A stretch of 64,000 bases of DNA from Undaria pinnatifida (GCA_012845835.1 JABAKD010000017.1:2479001-2543000); one strand, 5' to 3'; numbered from the stretch's first letter, positions 22,626 to 33,979 are shown. Program-made: numbers and translations. Notes: generated by a model not told the origin, from the sequence alone.

Positions 22626-24070
22626 AGAGCTGTGAGCTCAGCTGGGAGTGACTTGCGCGAAAACGAGAAAAAAATCTCTAAAAAAAAATAAGAGAGCAAA
22701 CAACGAAGAAAGCAAAGGGATTCAGGAAGGCCCTCCCAAAATAAATAACACCTTGAATGTTCCTCGGCAATTAAGCTGAGGAGGGGGGTGAATATGCCGA
22801 GGGAGAGGATCCAGGGGGAGCGCATAAATAAGCGTTTTTACTATTTGATACCTGGTATACAGCAGTGATGTGCCCAGTTGAAGACCACCCCGTGACAAAC
22901 CGACGTAAGTGGTCTTGGAGTGAGCTACTTGGGTGTACCGGGTTTGTGCGCAAGTCCCTGTGTACTCCCTGTATAGACTATGTGGCAGGCCAGCGGAGGT
23001 CCAGTCCAGGCATGTATGGTACATGGAAAGATCCATAGCAGTACCAGATACGTCGCAGTGTGGTTTTCGCGCCCGTTGCACTATAATTGCGCGAGCTACT
23101 GGCAGTGGTTGTTTGTAGTAGAACTCGGTTTATTGCTGGTGGTACTTTTCGTCGTTCATGTGCTCGTTTGAACCATACTGCCTGTAAATGCCATTAATTT
23201 GTATGCGCGGGCGTTTTTTGAGGACGTCAGATTCCTATTAATTGCAGATGTTGCTGTTGTTGTTTCGTGCTGTTGTTGTTGCATTGCCCGCGCTCGCTCT
23301 GCCGCTGGCCTTCGGTTGTTTCCCGTCTACAATGGTCTATGCGTACTTTCGCTTACCGGCACTGGGCATGCGTATCCAGCCAACATCCATATCCACAGCA
23401 GGTGCATACCGTACATTCCTCGCTCGTTCACGCACTCTCTCACGGAGTCTTGCCTTTTGGTCTTACCGCAAGTCCTATCATCGACCCCACATGTCGAGGT
23501 TGCTGGGGATGTTGGGGAAATGTATGCACGGGGGTGACTTCCTCACGGGGAGGGGAGGATAGCGCGCAGCACCGCCATGAGGCAAGATGGGTGTAGAAAA
23601 GCAGGTGTCGATTTACTGAAGCAGAGACCAGAGGTACCATTGTGCCAGAGAATGGAGAGAAAAGCCCCTCCCTCCTGGTCCCAGGACCCAAATAGGCACC
23701 CAGGGGAGAGCGTTGTACCAGGTATATACCCTTTCGTGATAGCACAAAACCCACCGCAATCTCCGTACGTGGAGCATTTGCAGTTTCTACAGAAATCGCA
23801 TGTATCAGACTCTGCTACGAGTACGAGCGATCGCGAGAGGGGACTGGGGACACACAGCTTACAGCCGTTGGTGTGTTGTTGTTGATATCGCATTGATTGG
23901 CTCATTGCCATTATCTAGCGCGCGGTCAAGAAAGGCAGGACAAGAAAACAAAAATATCCAGTCGGGGTATGATATATAGACTAAATACCAGAACGACAAG
24001 TGCACAAAAAAGGCATCACGTGGAACACAAAACTATTGCGCATACTCGTACGAACGTATTGCCTGGTATA
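22626..24070. other. Unique sequence, no gene seen
   Basis: Overlapping frames occur in all phases, the longest about 120 residues, with none recognisable. TACCTGGTA/TACCAG words recur (22850, 23040, 23717). No family landmarks were seen. Confidence 0.4.
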
Positions 24071-24075
24071 GGTAC

Positions 24076-24310
24076 ATGATATGTCACTGCTGCTGCTGTG
24101 CTATGACACGGGCGACCCTAACCCTAGCCCTGACCCCAACCAGGGAGGAGAACATACCCGGACTGCAAGCGTTAATTAGAGACACGTCATATGTGACGAA
24201 AACTAATACGTACCTGGCGTACAGGACATGTCACTGCTGCTGCTGTGCTATGACACGACCCTAGCTACCCTAACCCCGACCACCTCTACAACCGCAGCCA
24301 AAACGGGCCA
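24076..24310. repeat. 148 bp direct duplication with degenerate telomere-like CCCTAA
   Basis: ATGTCACTGCTGCTGCTGTG-CTATGACACG occurs at 24080 and again at 24228. Each is followed by CCCTA-rich sequence (GACCCTAACCCTAGCCC and CTACCCTAACCCCGACC). This is a small tandem duplication that includes an interstitial telomere-like tract. Confidence 0.7.
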
Positions 24311-24711
24311 AAACTGGCCAGAAACTCGGTGAGCCTGCTTGACAACCACGTACCGTACAATAGGCAGATCTCCCACCCTGGGGTTGGGTTGCTGATGCTC
24401 GTGATTGTTCGGGCTAGGAATCTTCACCGATGGTGGGATCAGTCAGTGCACCGGGCGCGTAGACAAAACCCAACCCGAGCTGCCCAACCTCTAACCCTGG
24501 CTCCAAGACGGGACAGAAACGGGACGACGGTCTAGTGACCCCGGCGCGCGGTTGGCCGCTTTCGATTGTTTAGAATTATTCCGAATTGCGGACCACAATT
24601 GCCCTCCTGTGACCTGTGACCTACAGTTTAGTACAACTTTTATTCTGTAGTTGTGGTATAGTATGTGATGTATGTACGAGCACCGATATGTGCCATCTGA
24701 AAACCCTTCAC

Positions 24712-24965
24712 TATTGTTGTTCTCACATAAATTCGCATAATCAAGTCCGTGGTCAAAGGACAGGCTCTAGCCACTCTGGAGCTGAGGAATAGGGAAAAAC
24801 ACAAACCAAAGGTGGTACCAGGTACACGCATATGTCACAGCTGACGCAATTCATGCCTCCACCAGAAACAAGTAAAAGTGAAATCGGGAGTCAGCCTACG
24901 ATGTGCCAGGTCCATATTGGTGCATACGTCTCACCACTCGCGCCTGGAAAAACCGAGTAGTATCC
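24712..24965 (-). repeat. Family F dispersed repeat
   Basis: This block is the reverse complement of 29817-30070, sharing for example CACTCTGGAGCTGAGGAATA with its complement and the GGAGTCAGCCTACGATGTG segment. A shorter relative lies at 49630-49765. There is no coding capacity and the ends are undefined. Confidence 0.75.
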
Positions 24966-25516
24966 TAAAAGTTGCTGTTAATATTAATAGTAATAGCAGG
25001 AGTGCTGAACTCTGCTGCGCCGCGTTCGCATTGAATGACAAAATTCCGATTTACGGACTGCGATTCCGAAGTGCGGACCACGTTTTGTTGCCTTCCTGGC
25101 CAATGACAGCACGCTATTGTTTCACGGGATTTTTAGCCCCAGAACTTTGTTCCCGCGCATTATGCGCTGCTACGGACCTTTGCACATGCATGCTACTGGC
25201 TTTTGCTTCATTGCTGCTGTCGGGAGTCCGGCGAACAATATTTCTTGCGCGGAAAAGGCTAAGGTTCAACCAAGCCCCTCCACGTTCGCCTCCTCTGCCG
25301 GATCCGCCTTGCTCCCTTCCTGGGTTGGCGTTGCCTCTATCCAGACGGCCCCTACCCCTTGCCCGTGTAAACACCACGCAAATATAGCGCACCCCCTCCG
25401 TGGAATTTCCCAGCTGATATTGTCGACATCGGGGAGGGGGTGCCAACGCCGAGCGATGCGTCCATGTCACTGCTACGTCAGTGAGATGCTTCCAAACCTG
25501 ACGCCTGCTACGATTA
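24966..25516. other. Unique sequence, no gene seen
   Basis: A plus-strand frame covers 24878-25387 (169 residues) but crosses the edge of family F at 24965. That makes it unlikely to be a gene. The second half is C-rich. Confidence 0.4.
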
Positions 25517-25690
25517 GAGGCATCCCATGACGCCAGCGGTGTAGTAGATTCTAAGGATTTTCTGAGCTCCTAGCATTAGGAGCAGCTCAATATCTCACCC
25601 GAAACATGACTTGGAAGGCGTTCGTTCGCGCAACCCAACCACAACGTTTGTAAACGCCAGTCCTGAAACGAAAACACTCGTACACTTATC
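25517..25690. mobile_element. Family C MITE, truncated
   Basis: The left end GAGGCATCCCATGACGCCAG, TTCTAAGGATTTTCTGAGCT and ACTTGGAAGGCGTTCGTTCG match the copy at 13866. The right half and right terminus are missing after about 25690. Confidence 0.75.
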
Positions 25691-25993
25691 ATACCAACAC
25701 TTGCACACTTCTCGTTCGCCGTTTTGAGACACCTGGGTTTGGAGAAAAGTGATGCCTGAAATTCGTCTCCAAGCGCGGTGTTTTACCTTGCGTGTCATGT
25801 TGTACGGCATGGGATTTTATATGAGTGGTATATTACAAGGTTCCCTTCGGCATGTGGTGGCCTGAATCCCGCGAGGGTCGGCAAGTTGAAAACTAAAAAA
25901 TGCTCCTGAAAGCTAAACAGAACAATAATTTTCCACCGCGCGAGTAACCCGGCAAGGGTCACTGCTGTTACAGTGGGTACTGCTGTACCCCGA

Positions 25994-26501
25994 TTAAACC
26001 CCTTTAGAGCCCCAAAATACTTCTGTTCGTGGTACTACTGTGGTTTCATATACTGGTATGCAGATATTTGGGTTTCGTAGTATATGCGGAAGCGTTATTG
26101 ACATATGCTTCGAGGCTTCGCGGGGTGGAAGGTTGCCTCACGGAGGCAGTCGGTCGTAATAATGATACGGACCCAGGCTTTGATGGCATTATACCGCCCG
26201 TATATATGGCCGAGGGGAGTCCGTGACAAATTGGTATGGCTCACTCGTGTGTACGAAGTGCTCGACATACTGGTACCGCTTCTTTATGGTTCATGTGAGG
26301 GCCTTTGACAATCAGGTACTAGCGCCTGTGTGTGTTTTGTGATACCAGACTATCTTTTACTCCCCTCACCTGTACGGCATCGGGGCAAGCCGCGCAACCA
26401 CACAGCTTGCGTCATCTACAGCGGTTCTAGACAACACCCTCCCTATACTAACTTCAAGTAACTTTGTCCCCCACAAGGGTTTCCAGTGGTGATGGCGTTA
26501 A
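25994..26501 (-). mobile_element. Family B micro-MITE split by a roughly 415 bp insertion
   Basis: 25994-26018 reads TTAAACCCCTTTAGAGCCCC and AAAATA. The rest of the family (CCTCCCTATACTAACTTCAA, CCCACAAGGGTTTCCAGT, GGCGTTAA) resumes only at about 26436-26501. The intervening 415 bp is not a known family of this window and has no coding signal, so it marks an uncharacterised insertion. Confidence 0.7.
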
Positions 26502-26699
26502 GAGCGCCCCGTGACAAGCCGAAACATTCGCTCTAAACTACACATTGCTCTCATCTATAGTGGGAAATATATAGCCTTTGGTGTGGCGGGACATGCCGAG
26601 TTGGCCGCTCTTAACCCTTTGGGGGCTTCAGACGCGAAGATTTACGGGGAAAAAAAAGACGATATCAGCATTGGCCACATGAAGCAATCCGAGGTGTTA

Positions 26700-26940
26700 G
26701 TGTATAGGAGACATGCCTTCGAACCGCGACGCAGGAAGCTGCGAGGCAAGCGTGATGCATGACGATACTCGGGTTGTCTTTGGCTTTTCCTAGATGCTTG
26801 ATTATTTGGCGCTCAGCTGCTGGTGTAGGAGATGCCTTCGAACTGCGACGCAGGAAGCTGCGAGGCAAGCGTGATGCATGGCGATACTCGGGTTGCCTTT
26901 GGCTTTTCCTAGACGCTTGATTATATGGTGCTCGTCGCTT
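26700..26940. repeat. Tandem duplication, about 119 bp x 2
   Basis: GCCTTCGAAC(C/T)GCGACGCAGG, then AAGCTGCGAGGCAAGCGTGA, then GATACTCGGGTTG, TTTGGCTTTTCCTAGA start at 26715 and again at 26834. A short ACTGTATACTATAATCAAG-type doublet follows at about 26945-26983. Confidence 0.85.
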
Positions 26941-27011
26941 ATTGGTCTGTATACTATAATCAAGACTGTATACTATAATCAAGTCCCGAAAGGGTTAACT
27001 CCCGAATGCTC

Positions 27012-27098
27012 TTAACGCCTTTACAACTGGAAAGCCTTTTTGGGGACGTTACTTAAATTTAGTTTGGGGAGGAATTTGGGGGCTCTAAAGGGGTCAAC
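27012..27098 (+). mobile_element. Family B micro-MITE
   Basis: It starts TTAACGCCTTTACAACTGGA and ends GGGGGCTCTAAAGGGGTCAA. The right TTAA is mutated to TCAA. Confidence 0.8.
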
Positions 27099-27303
27099 TC
27101 GGGTGCTCTTAAATCGGGGTACTGTGCCCACCGGTTGTAATTATGTTACAAGGTTGCCCTTAGCTTGAAATCCCAGGGGTGTCGCAAGTTGAACACGTGG
27201 AAAATGCCCTTGAAAAAAATCACAAGAATTAGTTAGCCCCGCGCACGTACCCCATCAAGTAAAACACCGACCAGCCCGAGCGGAGTTGTAGTTGCAGTTA
27301 AGT

Positions 27304-27564
27304 CTATCCGGTGTCGGCTTTTAGTGACTGGCTGAGGCTTTCTGCCTCCGCTCGCACCTTGTCCAGACGAGGCCGCAGGCACTCCGTATCAATCGACGGA
27401 ATGGTGCCCGACACTGGCTTTTGCGCAGTTCGCATGATTCCTGCACGAGGCAGCCATGCTTCCATGTCGAAGGAAGCAATTCGGCGATAGAACCTAATGC
27501 AGAGGGAGGCACAGTGGACGTCCTCAGCGAATCGTTGTTCGTATAGCACGTATGACTCTTGCAC
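27304..27564 (-). other. Unrecognised 86-residue open frame
   Basis: The minus strand has a mixed, protein-like composition (RFAEDVHCASLCIRFYRRIA, then LRPRLDKVRAEAESLSQSLK). No family is recognised, no exon partners are visible, and it abuts a family D element at 27563. It could be a remnant of a transposon protein or chance. The two overlapping minus frames here show that openness alone is not informative. Confidence 0.2.
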
Positions 27565-28130
27565 ACGTCGGGCAGATCATTATCCCTGTCAATGATCCAT
27601 ATGATCTACAACGTTCCTCTCCGGGATGTGGATAGGGGAATGGCGCATGTGCGGAATGAAAGGCTACGGGCATCTGTCTGACGTAGTGTGTAGATTATAG
27701 ACAGAAAGTGCTGGGAATGGTAACAATTTTCGCATTCAACCGTGGTATTGGAGTGTGTGGTAGTGCTGAGCGACGGGGTCGTACAGGACGTTGCACGAGC
27801 TGGGTTCGGAGGGTGTGCTCGGGTATGATGTGCCTGTACATGTAACGTTAATGTTGATGTTGAACGGATGGTTCGCTGCGGTAATTTCAATACATGTGGC
27901 GATATTATCTGTCAGGTATGTATTTTAGGGCAGACAGATCCCAATTGTATCTGATCTGCATGACCTAGTATAGATCATGTTGCCGGGTGCGAGCCGGGTT
28001 ATGTGAAGAATCTAGCTGCTAGGACTTTTTATTGGTTTTGGATCTGTTCAAAGATCCTGCGTAATATACCATAACGACAGGTATGGGATCTAGATTATCT
28101 ACAATAGGTCGTGATCTGTGCTATGTGTGG
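27563..28130. mobile_element. Family D element, expanded or interrupted
   Basis: The left end GCACACGTCGGGCAGATCAT lies at 27562. The right part (GATCATGTTGCCGGGTGCGA, AACGACAGGTATGGGATCTA, GTCGTGATCTGTGC) runs from about 27930 to 28130. The 27605-27900 interior is unlike the other copies and probably an insertion. Confidence 0.55.
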
Positions 28131-28229
28131 ACTCTTTTTGCGCTTTGGGGACCGAGCTTCAACGCCGAGAACACGTCCATGCATGAGGACTGCGTTGTGC
28201 TTGTCAGACGCACAACCAGTGATCCAACT

Positions 28230-28400
28230 CTACTCTACCGTGAAGATGACTTTCGACGAAGTCTTCTATCTAGCAGCCCAGGCGTCGTTTTATTAATAAT
28301 ATATTCATTGAACTGTACCGCGAGCCCACGCCGTATATTTGGTGAAAACCCGAGATGCTCCGTCCCGGCATGCAGGGATGCGAGGGTGATGGTCACTACT
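28230..28400 (+). repeat. Partial family A copy followed by family E
   Basis: 28240-28305 keeps GATGACTTTCGACGAAGTCTTC and the TAATATATTC end of family A. 28330-28400 has the family E landmarks GGTGAAAACCCGAGATGCTC and GGGATGCGAGGGT. A long plus-strand frame (28083-28553) runs through family D, A and E pieces and is therefore not a gene. Confidence 0.55.
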
Positions 28401-28539
28401 AATGGTCACGCCTGCAACTACGGCCATGCATGGATTGAGTACAATGCCCACGGGCTCATAGCAAGGCTCATAGTGAGGGTCTATGGTCGTACGTCTAAGG
28501 CCGTGCATAAAATGAGTACACCCCCCCCCCTACGCCTCT

Positions 28540-29107
28540 ATGATGAGATATGAGATTCTCGGAGTACTGTGCTACGGCGGAGTAACGTTAGTTGTAAGAA
28601 CTTGGCCTGGGTCGCGGTATTTAGGTAGCACCTCCTGTCCCCTGTTCACTGAAGGCCATGTGTTTATGTGGGAACCCCTGCAGTTTCTCCCGCGGGCAGC
28701 TCCGCTGGCTATCGCATTATTGCCACATTTGAACTTTGTTAATTACCCTCAAGCAGCCCAAATTGTGTTTTTTGGGGGTAGCTCGAGTAAGCACAAGCTA
28801 TTTCGGCGGTAATCCGACGTCCCTGCCCATAGAGGGCAAGCGCGGGGCACGGAGATCACTGTCATACCGACTGTATTACCAACAGGTTCGGGTCCCGCTG
28901 TTGTTGCCCCTCATTTACGGATATATATTGTCGAACCGCAAGTCCTGCCGCCGACCCAAAGTAAGTATTGAAATTGCTTTGGGATTGGGAGGAATCACGC
29001 GTATCTCCTTCCTGCATTGCCTACCGTGCGGGCGGTGTTGCTGCTAATGTCACAGTCAGTACTCTGTAGTATAAGAGCTTGTTGGGGGTAAGGGCTACTC
29101 AGGGGGG
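28540..29107. other. No gene seen; probably decayed upstream part of the LINE remnant
   Basis: No readable RT, RNase H or endonuclease motif was found in 28.5-29.1 kb. If the LINE end that follows is genuine, the element is 5'-truncated or decayed here. Confidence 0.35.
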
Positions 29108-29323
29108 CAAGAGAAGGACTGGATGGCTCATCTGAAGGAGGATATGTCGGTCTTCGGAATGAAATTCGAAGGTTGGCGAAAGGCTGCTCAGAAGGCCGGC
29201 AGATGGTTTCGACGAGTAGAGGAGGGAGCCGAGTTGTTCATGCGGAACTGGCATGAAACGAAGAGACGCAAAGCTGCAGACGAAGCGCAAACGCTGCGGC
29301 AGCGCCATCCACTGTCGGCATCT
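29108..29323 (+). pseudogene. C-terminal end of a LINE-type ORF2
   Basis: The frame reads KDWMAHLKEDMSVFGMKFEG, then WRKAAQKAGRWFRRVEEGAE and LFMRNWHETKRRKAADEA. The pattern W-x-x-x-L-x-x-D(L/M)...W-(R/K)-x-x-A-x-x-x-x-x-W is the usual tail of LINE polyproteins, after the RNase H or Cys-rich domain. It has no RT upstream in the window, as expected for 5'-truncated LINEs, and a Gly-rich tail ends it near 29383. Assignment is by pattern only. Confidence 0.5.
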
Positions 29324-29559
29324 CTAAGCGGCCGGGGAGAGGGGGGTGGGGGGGAAGAGGGGGCGTCATGCCCAAGAGGCTGAAGTCTGGGTCTGGCCAT
29401 CATCGTCTTGAAATTTGTGGGCCTTCCAATGGTCGTCATAAGATAGCGTAAGACCTTCCTGACTCCTTCGCTGCGTTGCGTTCTCCCCCCAGTGCCATTG
29501 ATGATGCACTTGATACCCTCTATGAGCCCAATTCCGTCTTTAGTCAGTTCCTAGGGTCT

Positions 29560-29735
29560 GCTAGTATGACATTTTTTCTCTCGTCCTTTCCTTGCTTCCT
29601 TTTCTTGTCTTGTCTTTTCTTGCTTTTCTTGTCTTGTCTTTTGTTTCTTTTCCTTTGTCGTTTTCGCGCTTTCTTGTGTTTTGATTCCTTTCCTTTGTCT
29701 TCTTTTCTTTCCTTTGTTTATTTTTCTCTAATTGA
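29560..29735. repeat. Pyrimidine-rich low-complexity tract
   Basis: It is almost entirely T and C in TTTTCTTGTCTTG-type words. It follows the LINE remnant and may represent its decayed 3' region or simple sequence. Confidence 0.6.
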
Positions 29736-30070
29736 CTTGCGTCTGTCGTGCGTGTGCGTAGTGATAGGTGCTACGTGCAATATATACGTGGTAGTCTTTC
29801 TTGGGTGGCAAGCGGTATAGTCGGTTTTTCCAGGCGCGAGTAGTGAGACGTATGCACCAGTATGGACGTGGCACATCGTAGACTGACTCCCGATTTCACT
29901 TTTGTATGTTTCTGGTGGAGGCATGAATTGCGTCAGCTGTGATATATGCGTGTACCACCTTTGGTTGTTTGTGTTTTTCCCTGGGGTATTCCTCAGCTCC
30001 AGAGTGACTGGAGCCTGTCCTGTGAACACGGACTTGACTATGCGAGTTAATGTGAGAACAAGTATAAATC
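29735..30070 (+). repeat. Family F dispersed repeat, longest copy
   Basis: It includes GTGATAGGTGCTACGTGCAA, TCTTTCTTGGGTGGCAAGCG and GCGAGTAGTGAGACGTATG (shared with 49630-49765). It continues through GACTGACTCCCGATTTCACT to ATGCGAGTTAATGTGAGAAC (shared, inverted, with 24712-24965). Confidence 0.75.
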
Positions 30071-30379
30071 TGTCATGTACGATTGTAGAGTCCAGCAGCA
30101 GCGTCGGCCTTCCGATATGAAACCGAGATACTGAATACAGACCCCAGACTAGGTTTCTTATTTGGAAATGGGTGTCTTCCACACTAACTTCAACATACCG
30201 CTCCCGAATTTCTTTTTTTGCCGGAAATGTCAGGCTGAATTTCTTTTGGGGCTCTTTCGTGCGAAATCGCTGGTCGTGTATTCACCCGTGCTTTCATGCT
30301 CTTGAGTCTCGTGTCTCGTACTGCAGCGTAGCTACCGCAAAACTTGTATTATATGATAGGATACCCACCGGTACATGTT

Positions 30380-30660
30380 ACCGATCGTTAATGCATGATA
30401 CCGATGGTCGGTAGTTCATGATACCGACGGTCGGTAATACATGATGCCGACGGTCGGTATTACATTGTGCCGAACGGTATATGATATCGATTGATACTTA
30501 CCGGTATATGATACATGATGCCGACGGGAATATGATGCCGATCAGCATTTGATGCGTTAAACCGATCGGTATATGATATCTGTCGGTATGTGATACATGT
30601 TACCGACCGGTATCGTACCGACCGGTATCGCATCGACCGGTATAATACCGACCGATACCT
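30380..30660. repeat. Palindromic minisatellite (ACCGAC/CGGT words)
   Basis: Repeated TACCGACGGTCGGTA and ACCGATCGGTAT words are separated by ATGATA/ATACATGATG spacers at intervals of about 20-30 bp. Each unit is itself nearly a perfect palindrome, so the array could extrude many small hairpins. Confidence 0.8.
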
Positions 30661-30749
30661 ATCTAATTTAGGAGGATCAAGTCACGGATGGATACGGATC
30701 CACGGAGGAGAGGGGGGGGGGGGGGTGTCGGATATCGGCAACGGGCAAA

Positions 30750-31010
30750 TATGCACACCTCGGACGGATCGCGATGCAGATAGTCGAGATCCTAACATCC
30801 AAGAGAAGATAGATCCGTGGTCTATATGACCTGCACGGCCTAGATCGTGTTTCCGAGTGAGAGCCGTGCGATCTGCGCGACCTAGCACATGTTTTCTTTA
30901 TTTGGAGTTGTACCTCACAGATCCTGCACATGATGTCACAGCGACAGATATATGATCTAGATGATCTACATGGTCTGTATGATCCATATCATCTGTCCGA
31001 TGTGCGCAAA
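30750..31010. mobile_element. Family D MITE-like element
   Basis: The left end CACACCTCGGACGGATCGCG and the right end ATATCATCTGTCCGATGTGC are inverted. Interior GATCTAGATGATCTACATGG and CAGATCCTGCACATGATG are family landmarks. Confidence 0.65.
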
Positions 31011-31149
31011 TATGCCTGCTGATGATCTGTCACCAAATTACAGGAGCTTTTGGCGACGTGCGTACGGCCGACGCGTTCCACACCAAAGCCTATTTTAGTC
31101 ACGACAGCACCTATTTGCATTATGGATGTAAAAAAACATGACTGAACAC

Positions 31150-31290
31150 CATGTGTCGATTGGTTGAGGCTTGCCTTCGGCCCGTTGATTGTTTTGGGGG
31201 AAACGCCTACGAAGCACACCGCGGAGCAGCGGGACCGCCCCTGCCGACCTCGAGCCCCCCAAAGGGGCAGGGTTAGGGTTAGGGTTAGTA
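31150..31290 (+). repeat. Family I: retroelement-like tail adjoining TTAGGG tract
   Basis: One plus-strand frame ends TAPADLEPPKG, matching SPADLEPPKE at 14185-14365 on the other strand. (GGGTTA)3 follows within ten bases at 31269-31288. GCCGACCTCGAGCCCCCCAA is identical in both copies. Confidence 0.55.
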
Positions 31291-32126
31291 TTCGTTTTTT
31301 TTTAGGGATGGGGTCGGGTTGGGTTCGGGCCCAACGTGCAAGATAGAAATTGGCTGAGGTGGTGTGCAGTGTGATGTTTTTTTCACACCGATGTTGGTAC
31401 TGCAGTAGAGGTTGCCATCAGTTACCGGTATTTGCAACGCGTCCATAACGGCTATTTTTGTTGGAATATTTCCGTCCGTCACACCCCTTGACGGCGGTCG
31501 TTACACGCGTTTTTGGATGTCGGGATGTTGTTTGGAATACAGGAATAGGTGTTGCATGCTAAAAGGCAAATCACACGTAGCGGAGCCTGTTTGGTGTTTG
31601 GCGACCACGGACTAACTAGATGATGACGACGCGGTAATTTTTTTATACCTTTTTCATAATAATGCTAATGTTGGAACAATTACAAGAACAACAGGCTCTG
31701 CTGTTGTGGTGCTGATCGACACATTTATGGCTCCTAGGAGGTAAAAGAGCGGGCAAGACGCTCATCTTTTTCGAGTATATCTTAACGCCTACATGTCCAA
31801 TATTTTGCCTCCGGCGGGCCCTACGCTGGCAGAGAACTCCTGCGGCACTCCGGAGGGCCTCCGACGGCCCTCCGCCCCCCCCACGGTGGAGAGCCACACC
31901 TCGCACCTCGCCTCCGGCTCGTCTTGGATGGCCGCGCTACGCCCCATGTCGCCGGCCTAAGTATAACCTTGGTAAGCTTTCCACTTTTTCCAGAAATGGT
32001 TGACATACCTGGTACACTTTAATTTGTAACCCTGAGCCTTACCCCAATCAACCAATCAATGTAGGGATAAACCCCTTCGTCTCGTGTACAGAGTGCCTCA
32101 ACCCTTTTATCGATCACCTGGTAAGT
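31291..32126. other. No gene seen
   Basis: A GC-rich patch at 31805-31945 has internal inverted GGAGGGCCTCCGACGGCCCT words. Otherwise the sequence is unique with short frames only. Confidence 0.4.
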
Positions 32127-32222
32127 GTTGACGCCTGCCTTTGCAACTGGGAATCTGTTTTTGGGGACAAAATACTTGGAATTAGCATTGGGTGGGTTTT
32201 GGGGCTCAAAAATAGGGGTTAA
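32127..32222 (+). mobile_element. Family B micro-MITE
   Basis: It runs from GTTGACGCCTGCCTTTGCAA to AATAGGGGTTAA, with TTTTTGGGGACAAAATACTT inside. The left TTAA is mutated. Confidence 0.8.
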
Positions 32223-33290
32223 GCTCGACTGCTGTTGTTGCTGTTAATATTGATAGATTATACTGAGTTCAATCGACATCGAAATCCCAAAACGGCTGCT
32301 GTTATTTTGTTTTGCGGTTTTTTCGTACTCTTCACGTTAACAGCTACCCGTAGTGTGCGACAATAAATATGCTTGATATGGTTGGTGCCCTTGAAAAAAG
32401 TGCGAAATTCCGAGATGTGGGGGAGGCGATAATGATGAGAAAATAATCCCCGGGTCAACCACTGAGTGTTTTAATCATTCGAACTACTACTGCTGTATCT
32501 CCATGATGGTGATAAGATTTTGAACGGTTCTTAGGTTTATGATAGCAGTACGGATATATATATATATATCGAGGTTACATGGTTTTTTTTTAATCCTCCG
32601 GCGGATGGGGGATCTAACACTACAACAACAGCTCCCACGCTTCCACGTATTTTCATAGACGTTGAGTGTCAATCTTGAATTTACAGTAGTGTTTTTTCAT
32701 ATCGATCTTACTTTTATTGGACTGCTCTGCTGGTGTATTGGCGTACTGGCTCGCTGATTAGCTGAAGCGGGGGGGTGATTGGGTGAGATATTAGGGCTTG
32801 CTTCGGACGTTCGATTTTACTCGAAATCCAAGCGAAGTTGTAGCAGTACCGCATTGAATCAGCACGGACGCAGGGTGTACTTATTATTATGTCGTTGGGT
32901 ACATCGAAAGGACGGTTTAATGTGAAGACAACACACGCAACACACAATTAATCGCCTTTTGCATTGCTTCATAAAATATCCGTTCATATAGTACATGTTG
33001 TGTACGCCGCCGTTCGAATACTGCTGTACCGTAATTACTATTCTTGTATGATATATTATCGTATTGTACTCCGTATATATCAGGTACAAGATAGACAACA
33101 ATAGGTACGGCAGTACCTACAGCAGTACCCGTATCAATTGCTGGTTTTGGTCAACACCGGTACGTATTGATAGTGCGTATTGATATTGAGTTTCATATTT
33201 CCATCGTACCGCCGTACCAGCTATGCGCACAACGCACTACCCAGCTTTTTTTCTCTTCTTTTTTCGTCACTTCTACTCTCCAGCTCAACT
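32223..33290. other. AT-rich, no gene seen
   Basis: 32875-32950 contains the GGACGGTTTAATGTGAAGAC tail shared with family G (36000, 50200, 50780). A TA microsatellite lies at about 32560. No exon is seen. Confidence 0.4.
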
Positions 33291-33294
33291 CGCA

Positions 33295-33605
33295 AGAGGT
33301 TTTGCCCTCAGCAACCTTTTGGACAAGACGTGGTCTCGAAGGTGGTCATAGGCAGCTGGTCACAGGTGGCTTCCCTTTGCTTCCCTATCGCGCATAGGGT
33401 TCGGCATTTCAACTCATCAGCTTTTTGTGCTCGTCGATTTTCATCAAATTTTGCCAACTCACGCTCTCGCGCTTTCCGCTCGTCATTTTTCACGCAAGGA
33501 AAAGTAAATCCCCACGAGCTCCGGTCGTACGCACTCGGTGAGACTTTCACCCACGACCTTGCCGATAGTACGGAGGAGATTCACCCATCTATTTAATACT
33601 ACTCC
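33295..33605 (-). mobile_element. SINE-2 element (head-to-head with a SINE-1)
   Basis: The body matches the copies at 35466 and 47605 (GTGCTCGTCGATTTTCATCA, TTGCCAACTCACGCTCTCGC, GCTTTCCGC). The tRNA-derived head, which would lie at the right end, is degraded. A SINE-1 starts only about 10 bp to the right in the opposite orientation. Confidence 0.65.
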
Positions 33606-33611
33606 ATACCC

Positions 33612-33950
33612 GGTCGCTCCGGTGATCCAGTGGTTACCCTCGAATACTACTCGTACTATTAATAGCGTTGGCCATTTAGTTCGATTCCCACCGCGATGAT
33701 ATTTGACTTTTTTTTTTGTTTGATAACTGCTGAGAGCGCCTAGCACTGAGCAGCGTCGGTAGATGCATTTCGACGCGAGTCGACGAGGGAAGAAAATGCT
33801 GAATACTTCTCGCGATAAAAATGAAGGTATGTACCGTGATGAGGAGGGGGAAGGAGGGCCCACTATGTGACCCCGGATCTGAGTTACTACTGGGAGGGAG
33901 CGCGAGAGTAGTGCGAGGATAATAAATGGGATGAAAAAAAAGCAAGATAA
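33612..33950 (+). mobile_element. SINE-1 element (tRNA-headed)
   Basis: The head GGTCGCTCCGGTGATCCAGT-GGTTACCC contains a diverged A box and, near 33683, the B box AGTTCGATTCC. The body has TGCATTTCGACGCGAGTCGA, CGCGATAAAAATGAAGG and GGCCCACTATGTGACCCCGG. The order is the same as at 46088 and 50827. Confidence 0.75.
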
Positions 33951-33979
33951 AGAAATACAAATAAATGTTGGGTAGGCAC

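Noticed and set aside
28083-28553. 156-residue plus-strand open frame
   Set aside because: It runs through parts of three dispersed repeats (families D, A and E), so it cannot be a conserved gene.
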